From Rhodamnia argentea (Eukaryota; Streptophyta; Magnoliopsida; Myrtales; Myrtaceae): a DNA stretch of 64,000 nt. How positions within the stretch are numbered: the stretch's first letter is position 1; the number at the start of each line of letters is the position of its first letter. The notes under the pieces were generated by a model, which was not told the origin of the DNA, did not search any database, and worked only from the letters and a program-made list of their open reading frames with translations. The translations under genes and the position numbers were made by a program. The DNA is taken from positions 34,044,934-34,108,933 of the forward strand of contig NC_063151.1 of NCBI RefSeq assembly GCF_020921035.1. Reading direction: 5' to 3'. This document shows, piece after piece, positions 59,281-64,000 of the stretch.

Positions 59281-59462
59281 ATGGTAGCTCTCCTTCGCCA
59301 ATAGACATGCGGCCCCGCTGGTAAAAGGGATTGGGGGGTGGGGAAGCTAGTATCATATGCTCGGGATTCGACTCCCGCGCTTCGCAAAGAGGCAGAGCAA
59401 AAGTCAGAGAGAAGAGAGTTAGAGATATGACAGATCCAAAAAGAAAAAATGGTAGCTCTCCT
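59281..59462 (+). mobile_element. SINE-like retroposon with 14-bp target-site duplication
   Basis: The body (59295-59448, 154 bp) is flanked by exact direct repeats atggtagctctcct at 59281-59294 and 59449-59462. It contains a tRNA-type B box (gggattcgactcc, about 59364) and ends in an A-rich tail (ccaaaaagaaaaa). Size and layout resemble the insertion at 25655-25838, although the sequence differs. Confidence 0.85.
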
Positions 59463-59983
59463 AAAAAAAAAAAACAAAAAGTTGAAAAGGAGGATAACTA
59501 TGGGCACTTTTGGACCTACGAGATTGGCCCGACAATTTCATTGAAGGATCATAGCCCCCCAGCACATCTCTTACAGGCTCGGATGAGTTGTCATAAGTTT
59601 AGGCCCAAATGGCCCGGAGGAAACCTTCACGCAGGGTTGAGCTTTCAATGTTGAATCCCTTACTTTCCGGGCCTCACTAGAGGTTCTCTTTTAGGCTCAA
59701 ACTAGGCCTAGACCCAATGCTCAATTTGACCGATGGCGGTTTTGTTTCTCGAATAATAAAAAAAAATAAAAAAAAAAATCGAAAGCTACTTTCCTAAAAG
59801 TTTGCATTCGTATTGCCTGCGAAAATGAGTCAAATCGGAAGAAAGTTTCATCGTCAACGGAAATATTTAGGGGTCGGTCGTAATTGGTAATGAAAATACT
59901 TTCTCAATCTAATACAATGACACGAGGCCCATTGCCTTATCTATGTCAATCTCTAGACTCCGTGCGAAGAGGATTCATTGCAC

Positions 59984-59985
<2 letters not shown>

Positions 59986-60040
<55 letters not shown>
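59986..60040. repeat. CT microsatellite, 27 units
   Basis: An uninterrupted CT run of 55 bp, the longest simple repeat in the window. It lies between the SINE and the copia LTR, with no gene next to it. Confidence 0.97.
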
Positions 60041-60043
<3 letters not shown>

Positions 60044-60254
60044 GAAGTTGTTTGAATGGTGCGGTTGTTTTCGGTGACGAAGAAGTCTACTCTAGATATG
60101 TTGATGCAAGTTCATGAAACTATCACACCAATCTCATGAACCAGGTAAGAATGTAGCCCAAAATCTTGACTCGTCGATAGTCGTTTAAGCAAGATATTGT
60201 GCAAACCGAAGTTTCGTATCGCACATCTAATTTTTTTTGTCCCCTCCACCACAA

Positions 60255-60697
60255 TGTTAAGGCCTTGAATTTATTAGAATATAATTGTATGGGTTTATTA
60301 ATTGTTCTTGTAATTAATAATTGATCTAATAAAGAAAGATAAAAGATTTCCTAACTCTAGTTGGATATGGGGCTACATTGTATGAGCTGAGATAAATCTT
60401 ATCTATAATAAGGGGATATGTTACAATTTCTATAAATAGAACTCAAGTTCCTCCTCTAAACCCTAATGTTTACATAACCTCACATAAAGAGTCGTCGGAA
60501 GTGATACATGAGAGGCTGTCTCATTAATAACAGAGGTCATAGAGGAGAAGCTCTTGAGCATCGGATCATTGCAATGCCACATCAAGAACGGATCTGAAAC
60601 AAGATGCGTCAATTCTTCTATTTTATGAATTTATGATTCGTATATCTAAACGTGATTATCTTGGGTCGCTGCATAAAGTAATTAATCTCAGCTTACA
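60255..60697 (+). repeat. 5' LTR of a Ty1-copia retrotransposon
   Basis: The segment starts TGTTAAGG and ends TTACA, giving TG...CA ends. It contains a TATA box (ctataaatag, about 60430) and several AATAAA-like signals. The sequence just after it, tggtattaggcc at 60700-60711, resembles the primer-binding site complementary to initiator methionine tRNA used by copia elements (usually TGGTATCAGAGC). The 3' LTR is not in the window. Confidence 0.65.
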
Positions 60698-61974
60698 TGT
60701 GGTATTAGGCCTATGTGTATTAGATCTCGAATCACGTTTTCGGTATATTTTTTGAAATTTTATTTTTGGCAAAAGCGAAAGAAATTATATAATCAGAAAG
60801 AGCTCATTAAGACGAGCAAAACCGTATAAAGATCATCGCCGGAGGAGGTTGGACGCGCCGCCACATGTGGCCACGCGTTGTCGCCCATCGGGCGCTTTAC
60901 CCCCACACGCTTGACTCGACCCCGCACGTGCAGGGCCGACGTCAGATTAGTACGGGTGAATTGGACTCGACCCAGTGTCCCAACCAAACCCGTGACCGAC
61001 CCAATCAATTGACCGTTAATTCGGGCTTCCTAGTCGAACCGGTCGTTGGTCGGTCAGACCGAGTTAAGCCGGACCTAGTTCGTTGATTCGATCAAGGGAG
61101 CTATTGGACCCGGATGGGCGCGAGAGGGTTCGTGGGAAGTCCATTTGAGGTGTTTCAGGTACCGGCGTGTTCGTATGATTATGCTCTACCATGTGATATA
61201 TTTATTTTACATATTTGATACTTTTATGGAATAAAAATACCTATGAAACCCCAAATGTGTGTATTTTTTTTGGTATTTTTGGTGTATTTTTATGTATTTC
61301 TCCATGATTTCATGAAATACAAGTGCAAGCTCACATGTAAGTACCACATACAGATATGTGAAACATAATTTATCAATTACATGTATATGGTTTAACGGGT
61401 ATTGTTGAGTGTATCAATATAAATTAGCACGGCGTGTAATTTTGTGGATAATTGCCCATAATTTCTGAAATTACATGTATATGGTAAATGTGAAACATTA
61501 AGTTTATATCCTAATTTCAAAAAAATTCAATTGGGTTATGACTATCAAAGTGGCACGCTTTATTGGGTTTAATAAATAACAGTTTATAAAGTATTGGAAT
61601 GTCTTCTGTTTTAATGCGTAGTTATACTCTCAAAAGAGGTAATTGCGTATTGTAGCATGGAATATTGCTTGTACGGCATATGGTTGAAAATTGAATAGTC
61701 CAAGTGCTTTCATACACCCGAATGTGGTGATTAACGAAGTTAAAATAGATTCTCATGGCTGCTGTAACGTAGAGAGTATACAATTGCAAATCATGTTTTC
61801 TGCCCAAAGATGATTATATGATCATGTATGTGACTCTCAAAATAAATTTTCACATTATGCAAATTATAAACATTTATTATTTTTCAGTCACATTTTTTGT
61901 TAACTGTAACTCTATAGCTATTGATATTCTTATTGGTTCTAATTTTAAGAAGTTGAGAGAATTTTCTATTGGGT

Positions 61975-63230
61975 ATGGAACTAGCAGATATTCAAGTTGC
62001 TCTTAATGAGGATAGACCGATAGCTCTCACCGAGGCTAGTACGGATGCCTAGAAATCACAATTTTCTACTTGGGAAAAGAGCAATAGAATATACTTACTG
62101 TCAATGAAGCGATCCATACGGGAATATCTTAGAAGTAATTTTATCATTGATATCACCGCTAGGCAGATGATGGAGGCCTTGGTGGTAAGAAATCATGACT
62201 CTCCTAATGCTGAAGTTGTGAGACATATGTCGGGGTTACTCAGTTTGAAATACGATGGTTCTACTAGTGTTAAAGATCATGTCCTAAGGATGGTAGATCC
62301 GTAATCAAAGCTCAAGGCGATTGATGCTAATATCCCCGATACTTGTATTGTGCATCTTGCACTCAACTCTCTTCCACCTAAATTTGGTATTATCCAAACA
62401 CAGTATAATACCGTTGATCATACATGAACAAATAATGACTTGATTGCAAGGGTGGTGTCGGAGGAGATGAAGCTAAAGAAAGTAAAGCGTATATTGCTAT
62501 GTATGTTGCTTCTAATTCTGGTGTTAAGTAAAGTAATGTGCACAAAAATTGTGCTCATAAGGAAACTCATTCATCGATTGGCCCGTTTGACAACTTGGGT
62601 CCAAAGAAATCGACCTTTAAAAAGGACGGCAATTATGGCAAGGATAATCTCTATTTCTTTCGTAATAAGGGAGGACACGTAAAGAAAGATTGCGTTAAAT
62701 ATAAAAATTAGTTGTCTAAGTGCGAGCCTAAAGGTAATGATTCTTTGGCATTGGTTTGGGAATCAAATCTATCAGAAGTTCCATTTTATTCATGGTGGCT
62801 AGATAGTGGTGCAACTAATCATGTTGCGTTTACCATACAATGATTCATAAACTGGAGGAAGCTAAATAAGGAAGAATCAAAACTCACCGTAAAAAATAAC
62901 AATAAAGCCGACATCGAGTTCGTGGGAGATGTCATTTTAATTCTAGATTTTAGTTTTAATTTGATGTTAAGGAATGCATTTTATGTACCTTCTTTTAGAT
63001 GAAATTTAATTTCCATATCAAGTTTGAACATGTATGGTTACTCTTTTGAGATTTCAAACAATGCAATTTCTATTTCTTTTAATTAAAATAAAGTTAGACA
63101 TTGTACTGTGTCTAATGGATTGTACAGATTATGTTTACCTCCCAACGAAATATACGTCACTTATACAACTGAAAAAGTTATTTCCAAAAGACCTCAACCT
63201 AAGGAATAGTCTTACGTATTATGGCATAAC
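61975..63230 (+). pseudogene. Broken copia gag-protease region
   Basis: The gag frame starts at 61975 (MELADIQVALNEDRP), is interrupted by a TAG at 62050-62052 and continues to 62304 with SIREYLRSNF and LSLKYDGSTSVKDHVLRM, typical of the UBN2-type copia gag. A degraded zinc knuckle follows at about 62660-62700 (GGHVKKDCVKYK, with the first cysteines lost), then the protease motif WWLDSGATNHV at 62793-62825 and remnants of the pre-integrase region at about 63115-63180. Stops and frameshifts mean it is not functional. Integrase and reverse transcriptase are not seen before the sequence changes at about 63231. Confidence 0.8.
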
Positions 63231-64000
63231 TGTCGGGACCCAACCCTCGGAAGGAAGGAGGTCGATACGTTGGGCTAATGGATTCCTAGTTCGACCCTCT
63301 TTTGGAAGTGGCGACGAGACTTTTTTTAGAGAATTTTATTTGGCTGATCATCGATCGGGTTTGACCTTAGTGGGGTCGAGTGACATGTGCAACATGTGCA
63401 TGCAAAAAGAAATCGCCACCGGCCATTTTGGGAATGTTGGCCGGATACCTCATCAAATGATTAAGAGAAATCATTCGATTTTATGAAACCATAGATTTTG
63501 GGTTCGGAGATTTGGTTACATTAGTATTTCTATCAACGCCCTTTCGGTACATAATGTCGAGTGATTATCTTAACTAAGATTTCATGCAGACACAACTTTC
63601 GAGTGAGGCAAGTCTAAATCTAAGTTTCATGTAGGTCGGAAAAACTAATCCTATCAATCACAATCAATAAAGTAAGTGCGCAATCAAGAATGCAGATAAA
63701 ACACATCGAGATAAGTCATGGCATCCCTAATAAAGCCCTAAAGCCTTAGAGAAAGTGTGGTTAAAGATTAGCACAATTTTGGGACAATTTGTCCAAAAGG
63801 CAAAACCATCATTTTCAGGGGTTCTAAAGTCAAAACTATGAAAATAACGTCAATCGCCATTCCCTATTGTTTTGGGATTTTCTGAAATTTTTCTGAATTT
63901 TTTTATTTTTGATTTATTTAACTCTTGAAAGTGATTAGGACCCGGCCAGCAGACCCGGCCCGCGAGATAGGCGCACGATCCAGGCCTTAAGGGCCCAAGT
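63231..64000. mobile_element. Probable LTR of another element, nested in the copia remnant
   Basis: The copia-like sequence ends abruptly at about 63230 and a segment starting TGTCGGGACCC begins, running to the window edge. A TG start and length over 700 bp fit a long LTR, perhaps of a Gypsy element. The right end and any target-site duplication are outside the window, so this is tentative. Confidence 0.4.

Noticed and set aside
1..64000. Search for CRISPR arrays, bacterial-type operons or defence systems
   Set aside because: Genes are intron-split plant genes, and repeats are transposon-like without regular spacers.

Overview
The window is nuclear DNA of a eudicot plant: genes are split by short GT-AG introns, proteins match land-plant families, and the wide AT-rich spaces between genes are filled with plant-type transposable elements. 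The mix of intergenic repeats reminds me of Myrtaceae (Eucalyptus relatives), but that rests on memory and is only an inference.

Six genes look intact. From left to right they are: an NDR1/HIN1-like LEA_2 membrane protein (190-960, minus, one exon); a microsomal glutathione S-transferase 3 (5430-6522, minus, 4 exons); a plant protein O-fucosyltransferase-family protein (8523-14569, minus, 10 coding exons); the spliceosome-associated armadillo protein CTNNBL1 (17897-23670, minus, 8 exons); a two-domain DJ-1 homolog D (27249-31303, plus, 5 exons); and a peroxisomal acyl-activating enzyme of the benzoate/cinnamate-CoA ligase group ending in the PTS1 signal SRL (44562-46632, minus, 2 exons). All exon joins were checked for reading frame by hand. 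These genes are functionally unrelated, as is normal in a plant chromosome; there is no operon-like logic.

Between DJ1D and the acyl-activating enzyme lies a rearranged block. It holds a broken acyl-activating enzyme fragment whose 3' end is inverted (33460-34060). Next to it is a partial tandem copy of DJ1D (about 34340-38075) that has lost exons 1-2, has a deletion over the first catalytic cysteine, carries stops and a mutated splice acceptor. A degraded retroelement or endogenous pararetrovirus-like reading frame follows (39345-40285, minus).

The remaining space (about 1-5.4 kb, 6.5-8.5 kb, 15.8-17.9 kb, 23.7-27.2 kb, 31.3-33.4 kb, 38-44.5 kb and 46.7-64 kb) is repeat-derived. I can define several families of fold-back elements with long inverted arms, a 547-bp MITE with a perfect 26-bp internal palindrome, two SINE-like insertions with 13-14 bp target-site duplications, tandem duplications inside introns, and at the right edge a broken Ty1-copia element (5' LTR 60255-60697) that seems to be interrupted by the start of another LTR element at about 63231. 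No CRISPR array, bacterial-type system or convincing tRNA/rRNA gene was seen. The most unusual material is the repeat architecture and the rearranged duplicates; I found no clear new biochemical system.
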